From Lachnospiraceae bacterium (GTDB lineage: Bacteria; Bacillota; Clostridia; Lachnospirales; Lachnospiraceae), in the NCBI GenBank assembly GCA_017469405.1, contig JAFUGL010000015.1, positions 1 to 36,651 on the forward strand: DNA of 36,651 nt, in the 5' to 3' direction. The notes below the pieces were generated by a model that was not told the DNA's origin, did not search any database, and worked only from the letters and a program-made list of their open reading frames with translations. The position numbers were made by a program, and so were the translations under genes. This document shows positions 27,988 through 36,557 of this stretch, piece by piece (position 1 is the stretch's first letter; every line of letters begins with the position of its first letter).

Positions 27988-28248
27988 ATGACAAGATTTG
28001 AGAAAATGATTTTTGATATAAAAGAAGATATTTTTTATTTAATTAATAATCCGAATAAAATGCCTGATTATATGGAAGTTGATCAATTACAACAAATTAT
28101 TGATGAATTGGATAAAATGAGTATAGTTAAAAATTCTGAAAAATATTACCCTTATTATCCCAAAGGGATAATTGATTGTTGTTGGGACTATAATGATAAG
28201 ATATATTCAAAATTAATGGATATACTTTATGTTTACAAAAAAATATAA
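27988..28248 (+). CDS. Small hypothetical protein between smc and ftsY
   Basis: An open frame of 86 codons that I do not recognise. ATG 27988 has AAGGA at 27972-27976 eleven bases upstream; the longer version from 27928 starts inside palindrome B and is less likely. The product is soluble, charged and aromatic-rich, with no membrane helix or signal. It appears mostly helical: FEKMIFDIKEDIFYLI, then VDQLQQIIDELDKM, then a short YYPYYPKG turn and a last helix. Two adjacent Cys lie in DCCWDY. It is more AT-rich than smc and ftsY and splits their conserved order together with element B, so it may be a later insertion. No function can be given. Confidence 0.6.
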   Translation: MTRFEKMIFDIKEDIFYLINNPNKMPDYMEVDQLQQIIDELDKMSIVKNSEKYYPYYPKGIIDCCWDYNDKIYSKLMDILYVYKKI

Positions 28249-28285
28249 TTCTGATTATTATAAAATATAAGTTGGGAGGAGTCTT

Positions 28286-29560
28286 ATGTTTGGTTTTGGA
28301 AAGAAAAAAAAAGAAGAAGAAAATATAACAAGTGATTATGATTTATTGAACAATAGTAATGCAGAGGAAGTTTATGATGATTTTGGTAATCCGAAATATT
28401 TGAAAGACGGTGAGGATTCATTTTTAAACGGTACGGATGATGTAGAGGATATTCCTGATGAATATCTTGAAGATGATGAAGAGGCCGTTACAGAAGAATA
28501 TCATCCGGAAGATTCAATAAATGATGATAGTGATAATTCGGATATACTCTCGGACGAACCAGAAAAGAAAAAAGGCTTTTTTGCCAGATTAAAAGAAGGA
28601 TTAACCAAGTCCAGAAACAACTTTGCAGAGAGCTTTGCCAATCTTTTTAAGGCAAATGAAATTGACGATGATTTCTATGATGAGCTTGAAGAAACCCTTG
28701 TTATGGCAGATCTTGGTGTTGAAACCACGGAAAGAATCATCGATGATTTAAAGGTTAAAGTTAAGGAACAGAAGATTAAAGAGGCTGAAGCTTGTAAGCA
28801 GCTTATCGTCAATATTATAAGAGACCAGATGTCTGTTGATGATACTGCCTATGATTTTGAAGATAAGAAGACTGTTGTACTTGTAATCGGTGTAAACGGT
28901 GTCGGTAAGACTACCTCCATAGGAAAGCTTGCCGCACAGTATAAAAATCGTGGTAAAAAGGTTCTTATGGCTGCTGCGGATACCTTTAGGGCTGCCGCTA
29001 TAGATCAGCTTAAAACATGGTCAAATCGTGCAGGCGTAGATATAATTGCACAGGGTGAGGGAGCTGACCCTTCCGCCGTTGTTTATGATGCTGTATCCGC
29101 TGCAAAGTCAAGAAATACGGATATTCTTCTTATAGATACTGCCGGAAGACTTCACAACAAAAAGAATCTTATGGATGAGCTTGGCAAAATGAGAAGAGTT
29201 ATATCAAGAGAGTATCCGGAAGCCAATGTTGAGTCTTTGATTGTCCTTGACGGAACTACAGGTCAAAATGCTTTGGAGCAGGCAAGACAGTTTAGCTCGG
29301 TTACTGAGATAAACGGTATTATAATAACCAAGCTTGACGGAACTGCAAAAGGCGGTATAGCTATTGCAATTCAATCCGAATTAAACGTTCCCGTTAAATA
29401 CATAGGAATCGGTGAGCAGGTGGATGATTTACAAAGATTTGATCCTACAAACTATGTAAATGCATTGTTTGCGGATTTTGATATTAAATCAGATATAGAG
29501 ATTATTGTTGACAGTGATATTGAAAAACTAAAAAACGATGATGATTTATTTGACGTATAA
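28286..29560 (+). CDS. ftsY: Signal recognition particle receptor FtsY
   Basis: The GTPase that docks SRP-ribosome complexes at the membrane. The 424 residues have a very acidic N-terminal A region (about 10-95, rich in Asp/Glu), then the N domain (about 100-190, GFFARLKEGLTKSR onward) and the G domain. G1 is GVNGVGKT (202-209), followed by DTFRAAAIDQL, DTAGRLHN, TKLDGTAKGG and the C-terminal GIGEQVDDLQRFDP. The start is ATG 28286 with GGGAGGAG. It is the last gene of the plsX-rnc-smc-ftsY group; the small ORF and element B interrupt the group before it. Confidence 0.97.
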   Translation: MFGFGKKKKEEENITSDYDLLNNSNAEEVYDDFGNPKYLKDGEDSFLNGTDDVEDIPDEYLEDDEEAVTEEYHPEDSINDDSDNSDILSDEPEKKKGFFARLKEGLTKSRNNFAESFANLFKANEIDDDFYDELEETLVMADLGVETTERIIDDLKVKVKEQKIKEAEACKQLIVNIIRDQMSVDDTAYDFEDKKTVVLVIGVNGVGKTTSIGKLAAQYKNRGKKVLMAAADTFRAAAIDQLKTWSNRAGVDIIAQGEGADPSAVVYDAVSAAKSRNTDILLIDTAGRLHNKKNLMDELGKMRRVISREYPEANVESLIVLDGTTGQNALEQARQFSSVTEINGIIITKLDGTAKGGIAIAIQSELNVPVKYIGIGEQVDDLQRFDPTNYVNALFADFDIKSDIEIIVDSDIEKLKNDDDLFDV

Positions 29561-29634
29561 AAAATCATCAATAAACAGTTTAAAATTGATATATTAGAAT
29601 TAACATGATATATGATTCATAAGGAGATGTAATA

Positions 29635-30849
29635 ATGACACTTGATAAATTTGAAAAAGCATATGAGATAGTAAGCAAGGTGGTTCATCCGACACCGCTT
29701 ATAGAAAGTGAATTTTTCTCACAACAATGTGGTAATAAGGTTTATCTTAAACCTGAAAACATGCAGCTTACAGGAGCTTATAAGATAAGAGGAGCGTACT
29801 ACAAAATAAGCACTCTTACCGATGAGGAAAGAGAAAGAGGACTTATAACCGCATCAGCGGGTAATCATGCCCAGGGCGTTGCTTATGCAGCAAAGGCATA
29901 TGGTGTTAAGGCTACTATTGTTATGCCTACAACAACTCCTCTTATAAAGGTAAACAGAACCAAGTCCTATGGTGCAGAGGTTGTCTTATACGGTGAGGTA
30001 TATGACGAATCCTGCCAGTATGCACTTAAGCTTGCAGAAGAAAAAGGCTATACCTTTGTTCATCCGTTTGATGATTTGGATGTAGCAACAGGCCAGAGTA
30101 CTGTAGCTATGGAGATAATAAAGGAGCTTCCTTTTGCGGATATTATACTTGTTCCTGTCGGTGGTGGTGGTCTTGCCACAGGTGTTTCAACCCTTGCTAA
30201 GACTCTTAATCCCAATATCAAGGTTATAGGTGTTGAGCCACAGGGTGCAGCATGCCTTAAGGTGTCATTGATTAACGGAGAGGTAACAACCCTTGATGTA
30301 GTAGATACAATTGCAGACGGTACTGCCGTTAAAACTCCCGGTACTAAGATATTCCCATATCTTAAAGAAAATCTTGATGATATAATCACTGTTGAAGACA
30401 GTGAGCTTATAGTAGCATTTCTTGATATGCTTGAAAACCACAAGATGCTTGTTGAAAACAGCGGTCTTCTTACAGTTGCGGCACTTAAGCATCTTGAGCC
30501 TAATGGACAGAAGGTTGTAAGTATATTAAGCGGTGGAAATATGGATGTTATAACCTTTTCATCTGTTGTTCAGCATGGACTTATCGCAAGAAGCAGAATA
30601 TTTAACGTATCCGTACTTCTTCCTGATAAGCCGGGTGAACTTCAAAATGTTGCCGGTGTTATAGCTGACTTAAAGGGTAATATAATAAAGCTTGAACATA
30701 ACCAGTTTGTAACCATAAATCGTAATTCTGCCGTTGAGCTTGTAATTACAATCGAGGCATTTGGTCCTGAACATAAGGAACAGATTCTTAATGAGCTTAA
30801 TGACAGAGGCTACAGACCTATAGAAAAGAAACCAAAGGCGATTTTTTAA
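29635..30849 (+). CDS. ilvA: Threonine ammonia-lyase with C-terminal ACT domain
   Basis: A PLP enzyme that deaminates threonine to 2-oxobutyrate, the entry to isoleucine synthesis or to propionate formation. The 404 residues have a catalytic fold-type II domain with the PLP lysine K50 in GAYKIRGA, SAGNHAQGVA, the phosphate-binding GGGG at 176-179, and SGGN near 300. A single ACT-like domain (about 325-400, beginning VSVLLPDKPGELQNVAG) follows. This is the 400-residue class shared by tdcB-like and ilvA-like enzymes, so biosynthetic or catabolic use cannot be settled from sequence. The ACT domain and the presence of ilvN and ilvC elsewhere favour biosynthesis. The start is ATG 29635 with AAGGAGATG. 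The stop is directly followed by the next ATG. Confidence 0.92.
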   Translation: MTLDKFEKAYEIVSKVVHPTPLIESEFFSQQCGNKVYLKPENMQLTGAYKIRGAYYKISTLTDEERERGLITASAGNHAQGVAYAAKAYGVKATIVMPTTTPLIKVNRTKSYGAEVVLYGEVYDESCQYALKLAEEKGYTFVHPFDDLDVATGQSTVAMEIIKELPFADIILVPVGGGGLATGVSTLAKTLNPNIKVIGVEPQGAACLKVSLINGEVTTLDVVDTIADGTAVKTPGTKIFPYLKENLDDIITVEDSELIVAFLDMLENHKMLVENSGLLTVAALKHLEPNGQKVVSILSGGNMDVITFSSVVQHGLIARSRIFNVSVLLPDKPGELQNVAGVIADLKGNIIKLEHNQFVTINRNSAVELVITIEAFGPEHKEQILNELNDRGYRPIEKKPKAIF

Positions 30850-31971
30850 ATGATTTTTATTGCGGTTGATGTCGGAACTACAAATATTGATATGGCTTTT
30901 TTGAATACAGATAAGGATTGTGATTTTTGGGGGAAAAGCTTTCATAACAGGCAGTCTCTTTACGGAAGTGATGTTATTAACAGAATTAACACCGTTAAAA
31001 GAGACAAGTCTTTTATTGCCAAATTAAAGGAATTGGCGGTTTCTGATATTCTTTCCGCGATAGATGAATATTTATCTGTTAATAATTGCGACGTAAATGA
31101 GATAACCAAGCTTTGCTTATCCGGGAACACAACCATGATAAGCCTTTTACTGGAATATGATGTAAGTAAAATGGGTGAAAGTCCTTATCCGACGGTTCTT
31201 GATAAAACAGTTGTTAAAAAATCTCACGAGATTTTCGGAAAAGAATGCCGATTTGATTGTGATGTTATACTTACAGGCTGTGTAAGTGCATTTATAGGCG
31301 GAGACATACTTTCAGGACTTATTTATCTTGATAAATTTAATTCATTTCTTGATAACACAAAGGTCAATCTTCTGATAGACCTTGGAACAAACGGAGAGAT
31401 GGTTCTTAATTATAAAGGAAAGCTTTTGGCTGCATCCGCTGCATGCGGTCCGGCATTTGAGGCAAGTCTTAAAATACAGGGTGTTTACGGTGCATCTGTC
31501 ATAAGTGCTTTGGTAGCACTAATTAATAGCGGTAAGCTTTCAATGGACGGATGTCTTAGTGATGAATATATCGAAAACGGAATCCGCGTTCATAATATAT
31601 TAATTACATCAGATATCATCCGGGAAATACTTCTTGCTAAGGCAGCAATTGCCTCATGCATAGAAAGCTTATATAAAAAAGCAGGAATTGATTATGAAAT
31701 GACGGATAATGTATATATTTCCGGAGGCTTCGGAAGCTTTCTTAAAATCGATGATGCGGTTATGCTTGGCATGATTCCTAAAGCTTTTAGTGATAAAGCG
31801 CATCAAACAGGTAATACGTCACTTACAGGCGCCGAACAAATCCTTATTGATGATAAGCTAATTATAAAGGCTGATTTATTGAGTGATCAAATTGAGGTAT
31901 TACTTCTAGCAGACGAAGACGGATATAACGAAAGCCTTATTAATAATATGTTTTTTAAAGAAATTCAGTAA
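30850..31971 (+). CDS. RACo-like ASKHA-domain protein (DUF4445/RACo C-terminal type), possible corrinoid reactivator
   Basis: A 373-residue protein of the acetate/sugar kinase-Hsc70-actin fold. Phosphate-1 is DVGTTN at 7-12. LLIDLGTNGEM (phosphate-2) follows, then AACGPAFEA, which matches the CAAGPAFEG loop of RACo, and SGGFGSF near 290. RACo uses ATP to push reduction of inactive cob(II)alamin on corrinoid proteins. The N-terminal 2Fe-2S ferredoxin domain of true RACo is missing, so another electron donor would be needed. The MetH at 5468 in this window lacks its own reactivation domain, making this a candidate partner; that is inference. The ATG follows the ilvA stop with no gap, and AAAGG upstream is weak, so translation is probably coupled. 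Confidence 0.78.
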   Translation: MIFIAVDVGTTNIDMAFLNTDKDCDFWGKSFHNRQSLYGSDVINRINTVKRDKSFIAKLKELAVSDILSAIDEYLSVNNCDVNEITKLCLSGNTTMISLLLEYDVSKMGESPYPTVLDKTVVKKSHEIFGKECRFDCDVILTGCVSAFIGGDILSGLIYLDKFNSFLDNTKVNLLIDLGTNGEMVLNYKGKLLAASAACGPAFEASLKIQGVYGASVISALVALINSGKLSMDGCLSDEYIENGIRVHNILITSDIIREILLAKAAIASCIESLYKKAGIDYEMTDNVYISGGFGSFLKIDDAVMLGMIPKAFSDKAHQTGNTSLTGAEQILIDDKLIIKADLLSDQIEVLLLADEDGYNESLINNMFFKEIQ

Positions 31972-32038
31972 TATTTAAAGTTAAAATGATAAATATTAAT
32001 AAAATTATTACAAATTAATTTATTACTATGGTGATAAG

Positions 32039-32836
32039 ATGAAAATGATGACAATTGCAAGTGGCAGTAGTGGAAACTGTACATTTGTAGGTACTGACAA
32101 TACATCAATTCTGGTTGATGTAGGTGTAAGTAAAAAGAAAATTGAAGATGGTCTTAATCAGATTGACCTTACATTAAAGGATATGGATGGCATATTGATA
32201 ACTCACGAGCATATCGATCATGTTAAAGCTGTTGGTGTTATTTCAAGAAAATACGGAATACCGTTATATGCTACATATGAAACCTGTTGTGAAATAGCTT
32301 CAATGCCAACATTGGGAGACTTTGACAGAGGTCTTTTAAATCCTATAAATGTTGATGAGCTTTTTGGCATAGGCGATATAAGGGTTGAAGCTCATTCGAT
32401 ATGGCATGATGCGGTTGATCCCGTGTGCTACTGCCTTTACGGAGATGGGAAAAAGGTTTCGATAGCAACAGACCTTGGCGATTACGATGATTATATAATC
32501 GATGCCTTAAAGGATTCCGATGGTCTTCTGGTAGAAGCTAATCATGATGTCAGAATGCTGGAGTGCGGCAGTTATCCGTATCATCTAAAACAGAGGATAC
32601 TCGGTAAAAGAGGACATCTTTCAAATGAAGCCGGAGGAAGACTTCTTAATTCTCTTCTTAATGATCATGTAAAGGTTTCATTTTTGGGACATTTAAGTAA
32701 AGAAAATAATTATCCGGATCTTGCTTACGAAACCGTTAAGCTTGAGATAACGGATAATCCATATACAAATGATGTAAGAGATTTTAATCTGCGCGTAGCA
32801 GACAGAGATAATGCAAGTGATTTAATAGTTTTATAA
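32039..32836 (+). CDS. MBL-fold metallo-hydrolase (YycJ/WalJ-like)
   Basis: A 265-residue metallo-beta-lactamase-fold protein. The N-terminus SGSSGNCTFV is typical of the YycJ/WalJ/VicX group. The metal motif is THEHIDH with H56, H58, D60 and H61; later ligands include EANHD and GHLS. B. subtilis WalJ is reported to act as an exonuclease linked to cell-wall/replication coordination and is encoded with walRK. Here walRK is not adjacent, and the neighbours are metabolic. The start is ATG 32039 with GGTGATAAG immediately before it. The exact substrate cannot be told from sequence. Confidence 0.88.
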   Translation: MKMMTIASGSSGNCTFVGTDNTSILVDVGVSKKKIEDGLNQIDLTLKDMDGILITHEHIDHVKAVGVISRKYGIPLYATYETCCEIASMPTLGDFDRGLLNPINVDELFGIGDIRVEAHSIWHDAVDPVCYCLYGDGKKVSIATDLGDYDDYIIDALKDSDGLLVEANHDVRMLECGSYPYHLKQRILGKRGHLSNEAGGRLLNSLLNDHVKVSFLGHLSKENNYPDLAYETVKLEITDNPYTNDVRDFNLRVADRDNASDLIVL

Positions 32837-32848
32837 ATATTACTTTAG

Positions 32849-32858
32849 ACCAATTGGT
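32849..32858. promoter_or_regulatory. Perfect palindrome ACCAATTGGT before the ACT-domain gene
   Basis: A 10-bp perfect palindrome lies 22 bases before the ATG at 32881 and just ahead of the ribosome-binding site. It could be an operator, but no matching promoter boxes or second site are seen. Confidence 0.2.
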
Positions 32859-32880
32859 TTAATCATGGGAGGAAAACAAA

Positions 32881-33153
32881 ATGAAAAAAACAATTATTAC
32901 CGTACTTGGAAAGGATAAGGTTGGTATTATCGCAAAGGTCTGTGTGTATCTTTCTCAAAACAATATCAATATACTTGATATAGCCCAGACCATAGTTGAC
33001 GGTTATTTCAATATGATGATGGTTGTAGATATAGCAGCTGCATCAAAGGATCAGAGCAGGATCAATGAAGAGCTCGGTGATTTGGGTAAGGAAATCGGTG
33101 TTCAGATAAGAGCCCAGAGTGAAGAAATATTTAATATGATGCACAGATTATAA
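32881..33153 (+). CDS. ACT domain-containing protein, UPF0237 family
   Basis: A 90-residue stand-alone ACT domain: TVLGKDKVGIIAKVCVYLSQ at the start, NINILDIAQTI, and a C-terminal EEIFNMMHRL tail typical of UPF0237. The family probably binds a small ligand, perhaps an amino acid, and is nearly always next to a UPF0210 gene, as here. The start is ATG 32881 with GGGAGGAAAAC. The two partners are separated by palindromic element C, which could uncouple their expression. Confidence 0.93.
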   Translation: MKKTIITVLGKDKVGIIAKVCVYLSQNNINILDIAQTIVDGYFNMMMVVDIAAASKDQSRINEELGDLGKEIGVQIRAQSEEIFNMMHRL

Positions 33154-33163
33154 TTAAAGTATA

Positions 33164-33254
33164 TGAATCTCAGACTGTTTATAAAATGTGCTAAGTATTG
33201 CGTTAAGCGATAGCATGCAATACGAGTACATTTTTATAAACAGTCTGAGATTCA
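33164..33254. repeat. Large palindromic element C, with the same core as element A
   Basis: The outer arms 33164-33192 and 33225-33254 pair over about 28 positions with one bulge and one G-T pair. The inner stem is GTATTGC 33195-33201 with GCAATAC 33217-33223, around a 15-base loop that starts GTTAAG and contains TAGCA. The core (AAAATGTGC, AAG, stem, loop, stem, ACATTTTT) aligns with element A at 9610-9660. The inner stem there is GCATGGC/GCCATGC, so both sides change together. The arm DNA outside the core is unrelated to A. A run of five T after the core stem could end transcription after the ACT-domain gene. It begins 11 bases after that stop codon. Confidence 0.85.
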
Positions 33255-33275
33255 AATAACAGCAAGGAGCATATT

Positions 33276-34640
33276 ATGATAGGTATAAATGAAGTAATTG
33301 AAACAAATGAAATGATTCACAAATTAAATCTTGATGTCAGAACCATCACCATGGGCATAAGCCTGCTTGATTGTGTAGGTTCTGATGTTAAAGAAACCTG
33401 TGATAAAATATATGATAAAATTACAAGCTCAGCAAAGAATCTTGTAAAGGTAGGAAATGAGATATCGGACAAATACGGTATTCCTATTGTAAATAAAAGA
33501 ATATCTGTTACACCTATTGCATTGGTTGGTGGTTCGGTTTGTAAAACCGAGGATGACTTTATAGAAATCGCTAAAAAGCTTGATGAAGCTGCAAACACTT
33601 GCGGTGTTAATTTTATAGGTGGTTATTCCGCTCTTGTTTCAAAGGGTATGACCAAAGCTGATGAGCTTTTGATACGTTCTATACCGAAGGCATTGGCATG
33701 TACCGGAAGAGTTTGCAGTTCCGTAAATACAGGTTCAACAAAAACCGGTATCAATATGGATGCTGTAAAGCTCCTTGGCGAAATAATTCTCGAAACTGCC
33801 GAGCTTACTAAAGATGCAGATTCTATAGGCTGTGCAAAGTTTGTTGTATTTTGTAATGCTCCTGATGATAATCCGTTTATGGCCGGTGCATTTCACGGAG
33901 TTACCGAAGCAGACAGAATCATAAATGTCGGAGTAAGCGGACCGGGTGTTGTAAAGGCAGCTATCGAGCATGCCCGCGGTAAGAATTTTGAAGTGCTTTG
34001 CGAGACTATTAAAAAAACTGCATTTAAGATAACCAGAGTCGGACAGCTTGTTGCCAAGGAAGCATCCGAAAGACTTGGTGTTCCGTTTGGAATTATTGAT
34101 TTATCACTTGCGCCTACTCCGGCAGTCGGAGACAGTGTAGGAGAGATTTTAGAGGAGATTGGACTTGAATATGCCGGAGCACCGGGAACTACAGCTGCGC
34201 TTGCTATGTTAAATGACCAGGTAAAAAAGGGTGGCGTTATGGCTTCATCATATGTCGGAGGTTTAAGCGGTGCATTTATCCCTGTAAGTGAAGATCAACG
34301 TATGATAGATGCAGTATCTGCAGGTGCACTTTCTCTTGAAAAGCTTGAAGCTATGACCTGTGTATGTTCAGTTGGACTTGATATGATAGCAATTCCGGGA
34401 GATACTAAAGCAACAACTATTTCCGGTATAATAGCTGATGAGATGGCACTTGGTATGGTAAACCAGAAGACTACGGCAGTAAGACTTATTCCTGTAATCG
34501 GTAAAACCGTAGGTGATAAGGCAGAATTTGGCGGTTTACTTGGCTATGCTCCGATAATGCCTGTAAATCAGTATGCTTGTGATGCATTTATTAACAGAGG
34601 AGGAAGAATTCCTGCTCCAATTCACAGCTTTAAGAATTAA
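33276..34640 (+). CDS. UPF0210 / PFL family protein (DUF711)
   Basis: A 454-residue protein of the UPF0210 family, with a fold related to pyruvate formate-lyase-like barrels but without the glycyl-radical motif. Typical blocks are the N-terminal [13 protein letters not shown], the [10 protein letters not shown] segment, [35 protein letters not shown], and the C-terminal [12 protein letters not shown] with [12 protein letters not shown]. It is paired with the ACT-domain gene upstream, as in most genomes, so the two probably form a regulated enzyme. The reaction is not known. The start is ATG 33276 with AAGGAG just after element C. Confidence 0.93.
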   Translation: MIGINEVIETNEMIHKLNLDVRTITMGISLLDCVGSDVKETCDKIYDKITSSAKNLVKVGNEISDKYGIPIVNKRISVTPIALVGGSVCKTEDDFIEIAKKLDEAANTCGVNFIGGYSALVSKGMTKADELLIRSIPKALACTGRVCSSVNTGSTKTGINMDAVKLLGEIILETAELTKDADSIGCAKFVVFCNAPDDNPFMAGAFHGVTEADRIINVGVSGPGVVKAAIEHARGKNFEVLCETIKKTAFKITRVGQLVAKEASERLGVPFGIIDLSLAPTPAVGDSVGEILEEIGLEYAGAPGTTAALAMLNDQVKKGGVMASSYVGGLSGAFIPVSEDQRMIDAVSAGALSLEKLEAMTCVCSVGLDMIAIPGDTKATTISGIIADEMALGMVNQKTTAVRLIPVIGKTVGDKAEFGGLLGYAPIMPVNQYACDAFINRGGRIPAPIHSFKN

Positions 34641-34682
34641 TATTCCGATATAAGTATTTTTATAATAAAAGGATAAGTAATA

Positions 34683-36557
34683 ATGGGTAAGCTTGCGTTA
34701 AAAGAACGTATATTGATGAATATCGAAAAGCCTGCAAGATATATAGGCAATGAAGTTAATATTGTAAAAAAGGATTTAGATGACATAGATATCAGATTTG
34801 CCATCTGTTTTCCTGATGTATACGAAATCGGCATGTCTTATCTTGGAATTCAGATTCTTTATGATTTTTTCAACAGAAGAAATGACACCTATTGTGAACG
34901 TGTCTATAGTCCGTGGCCTGATTTGGACGCGATAATGAGAAAAGAGGATATTCCTCTTTTTTCTCTTGAAACGCAATCACCTATATCTGATTTTGACTGG
35001 CTTGGTATAACCATTCAGTACGAGATGTGCTATACCAATATATTGCAAATACTTGAACTTTCAAAGATTCCTATATGGGCAAAAGACAGAAAAAAAGGAG
35101 ATACACTTGTTATCGGTGGAGGTCCGTGTACTGTAAATCCTGAGCCTCTTGCTGACTTTTTTGACATGTTTTATATCGGTGAAGGTGAGGCATCCTATAA
35201 CGAATTGCTTGATTTGTATAAAACATATAAAGAAAGTGATATGTCAAAGGATGATTTTTTAAGAAAAGCTGCCAATATCCCGGGTATATATGTTCCATCC
35301 TTATATGATGTTATCTACAATGAGGATGGCACGGTTTCAGATATCACCCCTATATATGATGATATTCCCAAAACAATAAAATGGCAGGCTGTCATAGATT
35401 TTAATGATGTTCCGTATCCGATGAAGCCTGTTGTACCATATATCAGAGCAACCCAGGACAGGGTTACTCTTGAAATTATGCGCGGATGTATAAGAGGCTG
35501 CCGCTTTTGTCAGGCAGGTATGATATATAGACCGACCAGACAAAAGAATGTTGATATGCTTAAGGAATATGCAAGAACTATGCTTGATAATACCGGCTAT
35601 GAAGAGATTTCCTTGAGTTCGCTTAGTTCAAGTGATTATGAAAAATTAGATGAGCTATTAAGCTTTCTTATAGAACTTAGAGATACCGACCATGTAAATG
35701 TATCGCTTCCTTCTTTACGTATTGATGCATTTTCATTAGATGTTATGAGTAAGGTACAGGATATCAAGAAAAGCTCACTTACATTTGCTTCTGAAGCAGG
35801 CACGCAAAGACTTCGTGATGTTATCAATAAAGGTATTACTGAAGAAAATATACTTCAGGGAAGCCGTGATGCGTTTTTAGGCGGTTGGAATAAGGTTAAA
35901 CTTTATTTTATGATGGGACTTCCTACGGAAACTGATGAGGATTTGCTCGGAATAGCTGAACTTGCAGAGAAAATTTCCGAAGTTTATTATGAGACACTAC
36001 CAAAGGAAAAAAGAAATGGAAGAGTAATGATAAATGCTTCATCGTCATATTTTGTCCCAAAGCCATTTACACCATTTCAATGGGCTCCTATGATAAAACC
36101 GGACGAATATACCAGACGTGCTTATTATGTAAAGGATGCATTTGCACGACAGCTCAATAAAAAAAGTCTAAAATTTACATATCATGATGCTGAGATAACC
36201 ATATTGGAAGGAGTATTTGCCAGAGGTGATCGAAAACTCAGTCGACTTATTTATGATGTATATAAAAAAGGCGCTATATTTGATGCTTGGACAGAGTTTT
36301 TTGATATGGAAAGATATAAGGAAGCTTTTGCAGAAAATGATATTGATATTGATTTCTACACATCAAGATTAAGAGCTGATGATGAGATTTTCCCTTGGGA
36401 ACATATAGATGTGGGTGTTTCCAGAAGCTTTCTTCTAAAAGAATGGCACAATGCCAAAGAAGGTGTTGTAACCCCTAACTGCCGTATGAAATGTTCCGGC
36501 TGCGGTGCGGCCGTCTATAAAGGAGGTGTCTGCTTTGTAGCTAAGTATCATGTATGA
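34683..36557 (+). CDS. B12-binding-domain radical SAM protein, TIGR03960 family
   Basis: A 624-residue radical SAM protein. The N-terminal 190 residues form a B12-binding-like Rossmann domain (FPDVYEIGMSYLG, VIGGGPCTVNPEP). The radical SAM core starts near 255, with the cluster motif C269-x3-C273-x2-C276 in RGCIRGCRFC. A C-terminal Cys cluster in RMKCSGCGAAVYKGGVC ends the protein. The family is usually followed by a TIGR03936/DUF2344 gene; in some bacteria the two domains are fused. The substrate is not established. The start is ATG 34683 with AAGGA upstream. The last eight bases overlap the broken DUF2344 gene. The final residues VAKYHV look unusual: they resemble the missing first strand of DUF2344, which hints at a scrambled junction. 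Confidence 0.9.
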   Translation: MGKLALKERILMNIEKPARYIGNEVNIVKKDLDDIDIRFAICFPDVYEIGMSYLGIQILYDFFNRRNDTYCERVYSPWPDLDAIMRKEDIPLFSLETQSPISDFDWLGITIQYEMCYTNILQILELSKIPIWAKDRKKGDTLVIGGGPCTVNPEPLADFFDMFYIGEGEASYNELLDLYKTYKESDMSKDDFLRKAANIPGIYVPSLYDVIYNEDGTVSDITPIYDDIPKTIKWQAVIDFNDVPYPMKPVVPYIRATQDRVTLEIMRGCIRGCRFCQAGMIYRPTRQKNVDMLKEYARTMLDNTGYEEISLSSLSSSDYEKLDELLSFLIELRDTDHVNVSLPSLRIDAFSLDVMSKVQDIKKSSLTFASEAGTQRLRDVINKGITEENILQGSRDAFLGGWNKVKLYFMMGLPTETDEDLLGIAELAEKISEVYYETLPKEKRNGRVMINASSSYFVPKPFTPFQWAPMIKPDEYTRRAYYVKDAFARQLNKKSLKFTYHDAEITILEGVFARGDRKLSRLIYDVYKKGAIFDAWTEFFDMERYKEAFAENDIDIDFYTSRLRADDEIFPWEHIDVGVSRSFLLKEWHNAKEGVVTPNCRMKCSGCGAAVYKGGVCFVAKYHV

